DNA of 64,000 nucleotides from Aquimarina spinulae (GTDB lineage: Bacteria > Bacteroidota > Bacteroidia > Flavobacteriales > Flavobacteriaceae). Positions 9,374-17,283 of this stretch are shown in pieces (position 1 is the stretch's first letter; every line of letters begins with the position of its first letter). The DNA is taken from positions 3,461,501 to 3,525,500 of the forward strand of contig NZ_CALSBP010000002.1 in NCBI RefSeq assembly GCF_943373825.1, read 5' to 3'. The translations under genes were made by a program, and so were the position numbers. The notes under the pieces are model-generated. The model did not search any database. It was given only the letters and a program-made list of their open reading frames with translations, and was not told the origin of the DNA.

Positions 9374-10107
9374 CCCCAGAAGAAAAATATGAGCTGTTTG
9401 ATCGGTTCTGTAGCAACGAACTCTCTGCTACCGAAGAAAAAATGTTAACAAAACTGATTAGTGAAGATACATCTGTTGCAGAGGAGTTTAAACTATATCA
9501 AGAGTTAAATTCACATCTAGATACACGTTTTACTTCAGAAAAAGAGGAAGAAGCATTAGAAGGTAATTTGAAAACGATTGGAGATCTACACTTTAATAAG
9601 AAAGCAACTAGAAAAGAAACCAAAGTGATAAGAATGCCCGTTTGGGCATATGCTGCGGCTGCAAGTGTAGCTGTAATTTTTGGCGTATACTTTTTTGGGC
9701 AAAGTAGCCCTGTATATAGTGATTTTGCAAATATTCCCGAATTATCAATTACAGAAAGAGGAAGTGCAGAAAAGGATAGTAAGAATGCAGAACATGCCTT
9801 TAACTCAGAAGATTATGCTGGAGCAGAAAAGTACCTGTTGATATTGTTGTCAAAAGATGAAAATAATGTAGAATATCAATTCTATTATGGACTATCATTA
9901 TTAGAACAGGATAAGTATGTAGAAACTACTCAGGTTTTAGAGAAACTGTATCAGGGAAACTCTGGATATAAATATAAGGCATTATGGTTTGAAGCACTAA
10001 ACCAACTGAAACAAAAAAAATATGATCAATGTGCTACATTGTTAGAGAATATTCCCGAAGATGCAGAAGATTACACTAGGGCTCAGGAATTATTGAAAAA
10101 AATGTGA
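9370..10107 (+). CDS. Membrane-anchored TPR protein, probable anti-sigma partner
   Basis: The 245-residue product begins with an acidic helical segment (YELFDRFCSNELSATEEKML) that resembles the cytoplasmic part of Bacteroidota anti-sigma factors, but without a zinc-binding HxxxCxxC motif. One transmembrane helix is seen at residues about 91-110 (VWAYAAAASVAVIFGVYFFG). The C-terminal half, outside the membrane, has TPR-like helices (AFNSEDYAGAEKYLLILLSK, YYGLSLLEQDKYVETTQVLE). Its translation is coupled to the sigma gene. The simplest model is that the N-terminal segment holds the sigma factor while the periplasmic TPRs sense or bind the exported TPR-CHAT protein or lipoprotein. That is inference. 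Confidence 0.75.
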   Translation: MTPEEKYELFDRFCSNELSATEEKMLTKLISEDTSVAEEFKLYQELNSHLDTRFTSEKEEEALEGNLKTIGDLHFNKKATRKETKVIRMPVWAYAAAASVAVIFGVYFFGQSSPVYSDFANIPELSITERGSAEKDSKNAEHAFNSEDYAGAEKYLLILLSKDENNVEYQFYYGLSLLEQDKYVETTQVLEKLYQGNSGYKYKALWFEALNQLKQKKYDQCATLLENIPEDAEDYTRAQELLKKM

Positions 10108-10277
10108 TGTTTTGTAATCTATTAATTTGTTTTCTGTAAAGCGAATCTTAAAATAGTTTTAGCAAAGAACTTATATCTAGAAGTGAAAAGATACAGTTCT
10201 ATAACTTAGAATTAAAAGCTGAAAAGAGCTCAATAATAAAAGCAATAGATTGCTGGCTGGTATTAACTCTAATTTAA

Positions 10278-10285
10278 TACTTTTG
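10278..10285 (+). promoter_or_regulatory. Bacteroidota -7 box of the TatD gene, nearly leaderless
   Basis: TACTTTTG matches the TAxxTTTG -7 consensus exactly. The ATG at 10290 lies five bases further, so the transcript would start at or next to the start codon. Confidence 0.6.
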
Positions 10286-10289
10286 CGGC

Positions 10290-11078
10290 ATGATACTAAC
10301 CGATACCCATACTCATATTTATAGTGAAGCCTTTGATGAGGATCAGGATGAAATGATGCAACGTGCTATAAAAAATGGGGTGACACGCTTTTTTGTTCCA
10401 GCTATTGATTCTACATATACCAAAGCTATGTATGCAATAGAAACCAAGTATCCAGAACATGTTTTTTTGATGATGGGATTGCACCCTACCCATGTAAAAG
10501 AGAATTACAAAGAGGAACTTGTGTTTGTAGAGAATGAACTTAAAAAACGTTCTAATAAGGAGGTCGACAAAAATTTTTATGCAATAGGGGAGATAGGTAT
10601 AGATTTGTATTGGGATAAAACTTTTTTGAAGGCTCAACAAGAAGCTTTTAAATATCAAATCCAATTGGCAAAAAAGCACAAGTTACCTATAGTAATACAT
10701 TGTCGCGAAGCTTTTGAAGAAGTTTTTGAAGTATTAGAATCAGAAAAAAGCGACGACCTATTTGGGATTTTTCATTGTTTTACAGGAACCATAGACGACG
10801 CCCATCGAGCTATAGGGTATAATATGAAATTAGGAATAGGAGGTGTCGTTACTTTTAAAAATGGTAAAATAGATAGATTTTTAGATCAGATTTCATTAGA
10901 TCATATTGTACTGGAGACAGATGCACCTTATTTGGCACCAACCCCGTATCGAGGTAAACGTAACGAAAGTTCTTATTTACTTAATATTTTAGAAAAACTC
11001 TCAGATATATATCAAAAACCTATAGAAGAAATAGCTGCAATTACTACTAAAAACTCTAGCGATATATTCGGTATCTAG
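10290..11078 (+). CDS. TatD-family metal-dependent hydrolase
   Basis: The product is 262 residues, full length for the family. The TIM-barrel metal ligands are visible: DTHTHIY at residues 5-11, GEIGIDLYW with the conserved Glu, VIHCREAF, FHCFTGT, and LETDAPYLAP near the C-terminus. Family members are described as 3'-5' exonucleases or D-aminoacyl-tRNA deacylase-like enzymes. The gene is followed 38 bp downstream by asparaginase, an arrangement common in flavobacteria. The start is fixed by the -7 box immediately in front. Confidence 0.93.
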   Translation: MILTDTHTHIYSEAFDEDQDEMMQRAIKNGVTRFFVPAIDSTYTKAMYAIETKYPEHVFLMMGLHPTHVKENYKEELVFVENELKKRSNKEVDKNFYAIGEIGIDLYWDKTFLKAQQEAFKYQIQLAKKHKLPIVIHCREAFEEVFEVLESEKSDDLFGIFHCFTGTIDDAHRAIGYNMKLGIGGVVTFKNGKIDRFLDQISLDHIVLETDAPYLAPTPYRGKRNESSYLLNILEKLSDIYQKPIEEIAAITTKNSSDIFGI

Positions 11079-11116
11079 ACCAATAAAATATAATTTAATT
11101 TTCGTTCATTTGCCAT

Positions 11117-12151
11117 ATGAATACTTCGCCAAACATATTACTTATTTATACCGGAGGAACCATTGGGATGGTAAAAGATTTCAAGACAGGTGCCCTGGTA
11201 GCTTTCGATTTCGATGAGTTGTTATTAAACATCCCAGAACTCAAACAATTAGATTGTAATATCAATACCATTAGTTTTGAGAAGCCTATTGATTCTTCTG
11301 ATATGAATGTTGATCGATGGAAAGAATTGGGAGATATAATTAATGATAATTATAAAAAATATGATGGATTCGTTGTTTTACATGGAAGTGATACGATGTC
11401 CTATACAGCATCGGCGATTAGTTTTATGTTTGAAAACCTGGCTAAACCTATTATTTTTACAGGTTCTCAATTACCAATAGGCGATCTGCGAACCGATGCA
11501 AAAGAGAATTTGATTACTGCAATTCAGATTTCGGCATTACAAGAAAAAGGAAAGCCTGTAATTACAGAAGTAGGGCTCTATTTTGAATATAAATTGCTTA
11601 GAGCTAATAGGACTACTAAGATTAATGCAGAACATTTTGAAGCATTTCAATCCCTTAACTATCCATCTTTGGTAGAATCTGGAGTGCATCTTAAGATCAA
11701 TACTTCTTTTTTACTAACGTGTAGTCGGCGAAAAAAGATGGTATATCATACTCATTTTGATAATAATGTTATTGTCGTTAAGATGTTTCCGGGGATTAAT
11801 GAGAATATTTTGAAGAGTATTTTCTCTTTAGAAGCTATAAAAGGAGTGGTTTTAGAAACATATGGAGCAGGTAATACAACTACAAAAAAATGGTTTATCG
11901 AGATAATTTCTGATCTTATCCAAAAAGGAATACCAGTAATTAATGTTACACAATGTATAGGAGGAAGTGTAGAAATGGGTAAGTATGATACTAGTATTGC
12001 ACTAAAAAAAGCAGGTGTTATTTCGGGAAAAGACATTACTACAGAGGCTGCAGTAGCAAAATTGATGTATTTGTTAGGGGAAAAATTACCCCTTAAAGTC
12101 CTCAAAACCATTTATGAAACCTCTCTTCGCGGCGAAATGTCAGAAAATTAA
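11117..12151 (+). CDS. ansA: Type I L-asparaginase
   Basis: The 344-residue product has both catalytic threonine motifs: YTGGTIG at residues 11-17 and LHGSDTM at 88-94. The K-containing TDAKENL motif follows. There is no signal peptide, so it is the cytoplasmic type, which hydrolyses L-asparagine to aspartate and ammonia. A TTCATTTG box, one base off the -7 consensus, ends about ten bases before the ATG, which again implies a very short leader. It could also be transcribed with the upstream tatD. The close match to both motifs makes the call secure; the substrate preference (Asn versus Gln) cannot be read. Confidence 0.93.
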   Translation: MNTSPNILLIYTGGTIGMVKDFKTGALVAFDFDELLLNIPELKQLDCNINTISFEKPIDSSDMNVDRWKELGDIINDNYKKYDGFVVLHGSDTMSYTASAISFMFENLAKPIIFTGSQLPIGDLRTDAKENLITAIQISALQEKGKPVITEVGLYFEYKLLRANRTTKINAEHFEAFQSLNYPSLVESGVHLKINTSFLLTCSRRKKMVYHTHFDNNVIVVKMFPGINENILKSIFSLEAIKGVVLETYGAGNTTTKKWFIEIISDLIQKGIPVINVTQCIGGSVEMGKYDTSIALKKAGVISGKDITTEAAVAKLMYLLGEKLPLKVLKTIYETSLRGEMSEN

Positions 12152-12220
12152 CGCCTCAAATTTCAATAGTTAACATTTTTTTTGTTATTTGCCCATCCTT
12201 ATTTTTTTGGGGGAAAACCA

Positions 12221-12308
12221 AGAGAGGTGGCCGAGTGGTCGAAGGCGCACGCCTGGAAAGTGTGTATACGTCAAAAGCGTATCGAGGGTTCGAATCCCTT
12301 CCTCTCTG
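12221..12308 (+). tRNA. tRNA-Ser(GGA)
   Basis: The 88-nt sequence folds as a class II tRNA. The acceptor stem is agagagg (12221-12227) with cctctct (12301-12307) and discriminator G at 12308. The anticodon stem is CACGC/GTGTG around the loop CTGGAAA, giving anticodon GGA at 12255-12257. The long variable arm is atacg/cgtat, and the T-loop is GTTCGAATC. A 3' CCA is not encoded in full (GCA follows). Confidence 0.97.
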
Positions 12309-12390
12309 CATTATTATCAATTTTTTAATAAATTTTATATTATTTTTATATCTTTAACCCTTTAACTAATTAAAATTAAGAATCAGCGCA

Positions 12391-13200
12391 ATGAAAAGAT
12401 TATTTTCTATTCTGGCAATCGCAGCAGTAATGACTTTTGGAAACTTACAAGCATCTACTGCACCTGCCCAGTTATTAACGGCAAATGTGCAATTATTAAT
12501 TGCTCCTATAACTAATACGACAACAACTCAAGAAGAAGCAGTATCCGAGGCTACTACAGATGAACTATCTTTTCATCAAAACCTTAAAAGACGTTTTATC
12601 GAAGGAGGCCCTCAATTTATGGGTATCGTACTTTTATGTTTGATCTTAGGTCTTGCGATAGCAATTGAAAGAATTATCTTTTTAAATCTTTCTACAACAA
12701 ATACTAAGAAACTACAACAAAATGTAGAAGATGCATTAAATAGTGGTGGTATTGAAGCAGCAAAAGAGGTGTGTAGAAATACAAAAGGACCTGTTGCATC
12801 AATTTATTATCAAGGTCTTGATAGAGCAGACGAAAGTATAGATGCAGCAGAGAAATCAGTTGTAGCATACGGAGGTGTTCAAATGGGACAATTAGAGAAA
12901 AATGTATCGTGGATATCATTATTTATCGCTCTTGCTCCAATGCTTGGATTTATGGGAACGGTAATTGGTATGATTACAGCATTTGATAAAATTGCGGCTG
13001 CAGATGATATGCAACCTTCTCTTGTAGCAGGTGGTATTAAAGTGGCACTTCTTACTACTGTATTTGGACTTATTGTTGCAATTATTCTTCAAATATTCTA
13101 TAACTATATCGTTGCAAAAATTGATAGAATTGTAAATGATATGGAAGATGCTTCGATTACTTTAATCGATATTTTGGTAGATTACAAGAAAAAGAAATAA
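12391..13200 (+). CDS. exbB: MotA/TolQ/ExbB proton channel family protein
   Basis: The product is 269 residues. An N-terminal hydrophobic segment (LFSILAIAAVMTFGNLQA) and a low-complexity Thr/Ala linker precede the channel domain. Three further membrane helices are visible: MGIVLLCLILGLAIAIERII, WISLFIALAPMLGFMGTVIG and VALLTTVFGLIVAIILQIFY, of which the latter two carry the conserved pore-lining residues of the family. With ExbD-type partners it uses the proton gradient to energise outer-membrane transport or envelope integrity. It begins a run with a four-helix protein and ExbD genes downstream. A TATCTTTA box (12349-12356) may be its -7 element. Confidence 0.9.
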   Translation: MKRLFSILAIAAVMTFGNLQASTAPAQLLTANVQLLIAPITNTTTTQEEAVSEATTDELSFHQNLKRRFIEGGPQFMGIVLLCLILGLAIAIERIIFLNLSTTNTKKLQQNVEDALNSGGIEAAKEVCRNTKGPVASIYYQGLDRADESIDAAEKSVVAYGGVQMGQLEKNVSWISLFIALAPMLGFMGTVIGMITAFDKIAAADDMQPSLVAGGIKVALLTTVFGLIVAIILQIFYNYIVAKIDRIVNDMEDASITLIDILVDYKKKK

Positions 13201-13301
13201 TTGATGTTTCTAATAAAAATCTGATTTATAAGATTTTTAATTTACACTTTTATTTAATTACGGATTACGTGTTGTGATCCAAACAAAAAATTATTAGTAA
13301 C

Positions 13302-13796
13302 ATGAAAATTTCAAAAATATTATCATATATCGTACTGGCTATAGGCGCTATAGGAGCTATTTTACTGTTCTTAATGAGCAATAATTTTGATGGCCTTATG
13401 GAAAAATATGGTATTACAGAAACCAAAGACTTTGTTAGAGAAGGAGGGTCGATGGATGTTTTAAAAGAAGCAACATCTTTGGTGAATCCATTATATACTC
13501 TTACAGTTATTGTTATTATAGGTGTAATAGCCGTTACTTTGATAGCTGTTTTCTCTTCATTAGCTAAAAACCCTGGAGGTCTTAAAAATACTGCAATCGG
13601 TATTGTTGCTTTCCTTATTGTTGTAGGGATTGGTTTTGTTGTGGCAGAAGGAGTAGAAGCTCCTTTAAATGATGGAGGAGTACTTTCTGAAAGTGGCTCT
13701 AAATGGGTAGGAACAGGATTGTATACATTTTACTTTTTGGCTGCTATTGCGGTTGGGTTAATGTTCTTTTCTGGTATTAAGAAACTAATTAAGTAA
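13302..13796 (+). CDS. Four-helix membrane protein of the ExbB/ExbD cluster
   Basis: I do not recognise a named family. The 164-residue product has four predicted membrane helices: residues about 5-26, 67-87, 97-115 and 140-160. The loop between helices 1 and 2 (FDGLMEKYGITETKDF) is likely periplasmic or cytosolic and acidic. The gene sits 101 bp after exbB and only 6 bp before the first exbD, so it is almost certainly co-transcribed and probably an accessory subunit of the stator-like complex. The position between ExbB and ExbD genes is one I associate with flavobacteria; the role is unknown. Confidence 0.75.
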   Translation: MKISKILSYIVLAIGAIGAILLFLMSNNFDGLMEKYGITETKDFVREGGSMDVLKEATSLVNPLYTLTVIVIIGVIAVTLIAVFSSLAKNPGGLKNTAIGIVAFLIVVGIGFVVAEGVEAPLNDGGVLSESGSKWVGTGLYTFYFLAAIAVGLMFFSGIKKLIK

Positions 13797-13802
13797 ACAA
13801 TT

Positions 13803-14411
13803 ATGGCAAGAAGAGCAGCACCAGAAGTTAATGCAGGGTCTATGGCAGATATTGCATTCTTACTTCTTATATTTTTCTTGGTTACTACCACGATCGAAAC
13901 CGATACGGGTATTAGCCGTAAACTCCCTCCTCCTCAAGAGGAAGAAATAGAGCCGCCAGTTCTTAAACAAAAAAATATTTTTGTTGTAGAATTGAATAAG
14001 AATAATGATTTATTGGTAGAAGAAGCTCCTATGGAATTGAAAGATCTTAGGGAAGCTGCTATTAAATTCTTAGATAACGGTGGTGGAAGAGGAGAAGAGG
14101 CATGTAGTTACTGTCAAGGAGATAGAGATCCTTCTTCTTCAGATAACCCTACTAAAGCGGTAATCTCTTTAAATAATAATAGAGAGACAAATTACGGTGC
14201 ATATATAGCAGTTCAAAATGAATTGGTGGCAGCGTATACTACATTGCGTAATAGAGAAGCACAGCGTCTTTTTGGTAAGACATTTGAACAAATGGAAGCC
14301 GATTTTAAAGATGTGAATTATTCTGGAAGTAAGACTAAACTTAAAGAAGATATCAAAAAGATACAATTTTTGTTTCCTGAAAAACTTTCAGAAGCCGAGC
14401 CTAAAAAATAG
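13803..14411 (+). CDS. exbD: ExbD/TolR-type biopolymer transport protein, copy 1a
   Basis: The 202-residue product has the family layout: a short cytoplasmic N-terminus, one membrane helix at about 16-30 (DIAFLLLIFFLVTTT) with the conserved proton-path Asp at 16, and a periplasmic domain. An unusual insertion (GGGRGEEACSYCQGDRDPSS) carries a CxxC pair. It works with the ExbB-like channel to couple the proton gradient to outer-membrane work. It differs from copy 2a at nine positions, seven of them between residues 43 and 55 (PPQEEEIE region versus APEKENVI). It lies 6 bp after the four-helix protein gene. Confidence 0.92.
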   Translation: MARRAAPEVNAGSMADIAFLLLIFFLVTTTIETDTGISRKLPPPQEEEIEPPVLKQKNIFVVELNKNNDLLVEEAPMELKDLREAAIKFLDNGGGRGEEACSYCQGDRDPSSSDNPTKAVISLNNNRETNYGAYIAVQNELVAAYTTLRNREAQRLFGKTFEQMEADFKDVNYSGSKTKLKEDIKKIQFLFPEKLSEAEPKK

Positions 14412-14434
14412 AAATAACATAAAACAGAATTCTT

Positions 14435-14917
14435 ATGTCTAAATTTAAAAAGAAAAAGAGTGGTGAATTACCTCCCGTTTCTACGGCATCATTACCGGAT
14501 ATTGTATTTATGTTATTGTTCTTCTTTATGGTTGCAACGGTGATGCGTAAAAATACGCTAATGATAGAAAATAAATTACCTTCTGCAGACCAGATAGAAA
14601 AACTAGACAAAAAAAATCTAGTAATGTATATCTATGCAGGAAAACCTAGTTCAAGATATCGTGCAAGTGCAGGTAGCCAAGCTAGAATTCAGCTTAATGA
14701 TAAATTTGCTGATGTAAGCGAAGTAAAAGCATTTGTATTGGCCGAGAGAGCAGCAAAAAGAGAGGAAGAAGTTCCTTTTTTAATTACAGCTCTTAAAATA
14801 GATGGAAATACCAATATGGGTCTTGTAGGCGATATCAAAAAAGAATTAAGAGAAGTTCAGGCGTTAAAGATTAATTATACAACCAAATCTGGTAAAGCTT
14901 CAGATAATTTTAAATAA
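14435..14917 (+). CDS. exbD: ExbD/TolR-type biopolymer transport protein, copy 1b
   Basis: The 160-residue product has an N-terminal basic stretch (KFKKKKSG), a membrane helix with the conserved Asp (LPDIVFMLLFFFMVATVM, residues about 20-38) and a periplasmic domain ending in KSGKASDNFK. It starts 23 bp after the previous exbD. Two different ExbD proteins side by side suggest a hetero-oligomeric stator. It differs from its duplicate (15949-16431) at only three residues (G/S near 12, V/I near 69, K/R near 125). The transcript ends at the hairpin at 14967. Confidence 0.92.
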   Translation: MSKFKKKKSGELPPVSTASLPDIVFMLLFFFMVATVMRKNTLMIENKLPSADQIEKLDKKNLVMYIYAGKPSSRYRASAGSQARIQLNDKFADVSEVKAFVLAERAAKREEEVPFLITALKIDGNTNMGLVGDIKKELREVQALKINYTTKSGKASDNFK

Positions 14918-14966
14918 CATAATGTTATTTATTATTATCGGAGCATAAATGTCTAAATGATATTGT

Positions 14967-14993
14967 AAATCCTGCCTTCGGGCAGGATTTTTT
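14967..14993 (+). terminator. Rho-independent terminator of the first exbD pair
   Basis: Arms aaatcctgcc (14967-14976) and ggcaggattt (14981-14990) pair perfectly around a TTCG tetraloop, followed by TTT. It lies 50 bp after the second exbD and is part of the duplicated unit. Confidence 0.9.
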
Positions 14994-15315
14994 AGTACTA
15001 CTCTTTCCGCTATTTCCAAAAAATGGCATAACAATTGTTGCTAATTTTATAGTAGCTGTGATCTATCATTTTATAGCATCAATATCTAACCTTCCAAAGT
15101 GATATTGAATACATAAGTAAAATGGTTATAATATGAAATGAACTCTCAAGCCTTCTAAAATATACATAATTTGCTTTTATTTCTGCTAAGAGATAATATG
15201 AGTTATGGAGGTTTTTCTGATGTAGTTTCAACTTGTTTTTCTTCTGCATATTTCTTGTCACTTATGATCATAGTTTCTTGATTTTGTAAGTAATTATTAA
15301 TTAAATATGTTTATT
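14994..15315. other. Spacer between the duplicated exbD units
   Basis: These 322 bp are not part of the repeat. On the minus strand a short frame (about 15205-15272) encodes a 22-residue Lys/Glu-rich peptide ending TTSEKPP that looks like the tail of a degraded gene, but nothing supports it as functional. I see no terminator at its end and no -7 box of good quality for the second exbD pair. Confidence 0.5.
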
Positions 15316-15924
15316 ATGGCAAGAAGAGCAGCACCAGAAGTTAATGCAGGATCTATGGCAGATATTGCATTCTTACTTCTAATATTTTTCTTGGTTACTA
15401 CCACGATCGAAACCGATACAGGTATTAGCCGTAAACTCCCAGCTCCTGAAAAGGAGAATGTAATTCCCCCAGTTCTTAGGCAAAAAAATATTTTTGTTGT
15501 AGAATTGAATAAGAATAATGATTTATTGGTAGAAGAGGCTCCTATGGAATTGAAAGATCTTAGGGAAGCTGCTATTAAATTCTTAGATAATGGTGGTGGA
15601 AGAGGAGAAGAGGCATGTAGTTACTGTCAAGGAGATAGAGATCCTTCTTCTTCAGATAATCCTACTATAGCAGTAATCTCTTTAAATAACAATAGAGAGA
15701 CAAATTATAGTGCATATATAGCAGTTCAAAATGAATTGGTGGCAGCGTATACTACATTGCGTAATAGAGAAGCACAGCGTCTTTTTGGTAAGACATTTGA
15801 ACAAATGGAAGCCGATTTTAAAGATGTGAATTATTCTGGAAGTAAGACTAAACTTAAAGAAGATATCAAAAAGATACAATTTTTGTTTCCTGAAAAACTT
15901 TCAGAAGCCGAGCCTAAAAAATAG
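15316..15924 (+). CDS. exbD: ExbD/TolR-type biopolymer transport protein, copy 2a
   Basis: The 202-residue product duplicates the protein at 13803-14411. An ATG nine bases upstream (15307) is in frame, but identity with copy 1a begins exactly at the ATG at 15316, which is therefore preferred. The membrane helix and conserved Asp are unchanged and the CxxC insertion is kept. The segment 43-55 just outside the membrane has changed to APEKENVIPPVLR. Beyond it only a K-to-I (in NPTIAV) and a G-to-S change are seen. An intact frame with such a skewed pattern argues that the copy is expressed and selected rather than decaying. Confidence 0.9.
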   Translation: MARRAAPEVNAGSMADIAFLLLIFFLVTTTIETDTGISRKLPAPEKENVIPPVLRQKNIFVVELNKNNDLLVEEAPMELKDLREAAIKFLDNGGGRGEEACSYCQGDRDPSSSDNPTIAVISLNNNRETNYSAYIAVQNELVAAYTTLRNREAQRLFGKTFEQMEADFKDVNYSGSKTKLKEDIKKIQFLFPEKLSEAEPKK

Positions 15925-15948
15925 AAATAATATAAAAACAGAATTCTT

Positions 15949-16431
15949 ATGTCTAAATTTAAAAAGAAAAAGAGTAGTGAATTACCTCCCGTTTCTACGG
16001 CATCATTACCAGATATTGTATTTATGTTATTGTTCTTCTTTATGGTTGCAACGGTGATGCGTAAAAATACGCTAATGATAGAAAATAAATTACCTTCTGC
16101 AGACCAGATAGAAAAACTAGACAAAAAAAATCTAATAATGTATATCTATGCAGGAAAACCTAGTTCAAGATATCGTGCAAGCGCAGGTAGCCAAGCTAGA
16201 ATTCAGCTTAATGATAAATTTGCTGATGTAAGCGAAGTAAAAGCATTTGTATTGGCCGAGAGAGCAGCAAAAAGAGAGGAAGAAGTTCCTTTTTTAATTA
16301 CAGCTCTTAGAATAGATGGAAATACCAATATGGGTCTTGTAGGCGATATCAAAAAAGAATTAAGAGAAGTTCAGGCGTTAAAGATTAATTATACAACCAA
16401 ATCTGGTAAAGCTTCGGATAATTTTAAGTAG
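15949..16431 (+). CDS. exbD: ExbD/TolR-type biopolymer transport protein, copy 2b
   Basis: The 160-residue product is nearly identical to the protein at 14435-14917, with three conservative differences and the same membrane helix with its Asp. It lies 24 bp after copy 2a. No second exbB or four-helix gene accompanies it, so the duplicate pair would have to share the upstream ExbB channel or serve another one. It ends 49 bp before the duplicated terminator. Confidence 0.9.
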   Translation: MSKFKKKKSSELPPVSTASLPDIVFMLLFFFMVATVMRKNTLMIENKLPSADQIEKLDKKNLIMYIYAGKPSSRYRASAGSQARIQLNDKFADVSEVKAFVLAERAAKREEEVPFLITALRIDGNTNMGLVGDIKKELREVQALKINYTTKSGKASDNFK

Positions 16432-16480
16432 CATAATGTTATTTATTATTATCGTAGCATAAATGTCTAAATGATATTGT

Positions 16481-16505
16481 AAATCCTGCCTTCGGGCAGG
16501 ATTTT
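16481..16505 (+). terminator. Rho-independent terminator of the second exbD pair
   Basis: The stem aaatcctgcc/ggcaggattt with the TTCG loop is identical to the one at 14967, but the T-run is shorter (TTTT then ATATG). Confidence 0.88.
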
Positions 16506-16575
16506 ATATGATTTCGTTTTGTTTTTATAAACTTTCTCTTATTTCTAAAGAAATAGATTTATTTTAGTGATCTAT

Positions 16576-17283
16576 ATGAAAAAATTGTTTGTATTCATTG
16601 TATGTTATTTGTTTGTGTTTCTTTCTTCAGGACAGGAAACCAAGCAAGATTCTACTCAAGAAATAGAGATAGATTCTTTATATCGAGAAGATCAGTTTTA
16701 TGTAGGCGTAACATTTAACCTACTGCTTAATAAACCAACAGGTGTGAGACAATCTGGTTTTTCTGGAGGACTACATTTAGGATTTATACGAGATATGCCA
16801 ATCAATAAAAGGCGCAATATTGCTATAGGTCTGGGGCTAGGGTATTCATTAAACGTGTATAATCAGAATTTGTTTATAGGGGAGGAAGAAAATACCGAGC
16901 AGAGTATATTTAGTAGTTTAGAAGGTGTCGATTATAGTACTAATAGATTTACCACGCATTTGGTAGAAGCTCCTTTTGAGTTTAGATGGCGTACATCTAC
17001 TCCTGAAACCCATAAATTTTATAGAATTTATACAGGTGTTAGAATGGGGTACCTGTATTCTTTTAATTCTAATTTTAAACAACCAGGAAATCGGGTGAGA
17101 CAAACGAAATTAGATGAATTAAACCGATGGAGGATAGGGGCAACATTTACTTTTGGATGGAACACTTTTAACTTTCATTTCTACTATAGTTTGAATACCT
17201 TATTCAATAGCGATGCTACAATTCAGGGAGAGGCTGTAGGATTGAATACTGCAAAAATTGGATTGATGTTTTATATTTTATAA
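16576..17283 (+). CDS. Outer-membrane beta-barrel protein (PorT-like family)
   Basis: The product is about 235 residues when started at the ATG at 16576; the frame can be extended to a GTG at 16567. A signal peptide (KKLFVFIVCYLFVFLSSG) is followed by an acidic linker and about eight amphipathic strands (FYVGVTFNLLLNK, GGLHLGFIRDMP, NIAIGLGLGYSLNVY, EAPFEFRWRTS, YRIYTGVRMGYLYSF, WRIGATFTFGWNTFNFHFYY), ending in GLMFYIL. This is the pattern of the small Bacteroidota porin/PorT-like barrels. True PorT is part of the type IX secretion system, but no other T9SS gene is here, so I do not assign that name. Its place behind the ExbD genes suggests an outer-membrane client of that complex. Confidence 0.75.
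   Translation: MKKLFVFIVCYLFVFLSSGQETKQDSTQEIEIDSLYREDQFYVGVTFNLLLNKPTGVRQSGFSGGLHLGFIRDMPINKRRNIAIGLGLGYSLNVYNQNLFIGEEENTEQSIFSSLEGVDYSTNRFTTHLVEAPFEFRWRTSTPETHKFYRIYTGVRMGYLYSFNSNFKQPGNRVRQTKLDELNRWRIGATFTFGWNTFNFHFYYSLNTLFNSDATIQGEAVGLNTAKIGLMFYIL

Larger units (their letters stand above)
13801..14991 (+). repeat. Tandem duplication, unit 1 (exbD pair plus terminator)
   Basis: This unit (two exbD-type genes, their spacer and the terminator hairpin) is repeated at 15314-16505 at an offset of 1513-1514 bp. The offset changes by one because of a single inserted A in the spacer between the two genes. DNA identity is very high throughout except for a short stretch just after the first membrane helix of the first gene. 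Confidence 0.95.
15314..16505 (+). repeat. Tandem duplication, unit 2 (exbD pair plus terminator)
   Basis: This is the second copy of the unit at 13801-14991. It begins at the TTATGG just before the first exbD codon and ends in the T-run of the copied terminator. Sequence on both sides is unrelated, so the duplication carried the two genes and terminator but not the exbB or four-helix genes. Confidence 0.95.

Noticed and set aside
15079..15261. Minus-strand frame of 60 codons in the spacer between the exbD units
   Set aside because: Low-complexity basic sequence with no homology to neighbours; a different short frame in the same place looks like a gene remnant at best.
16576..17283. Assignment of the beta-barrel as PorT of the type IX secretion system
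   Set aside because: Only the general fold matches and no other secretion genes are adjacent; the name would be over-reading.
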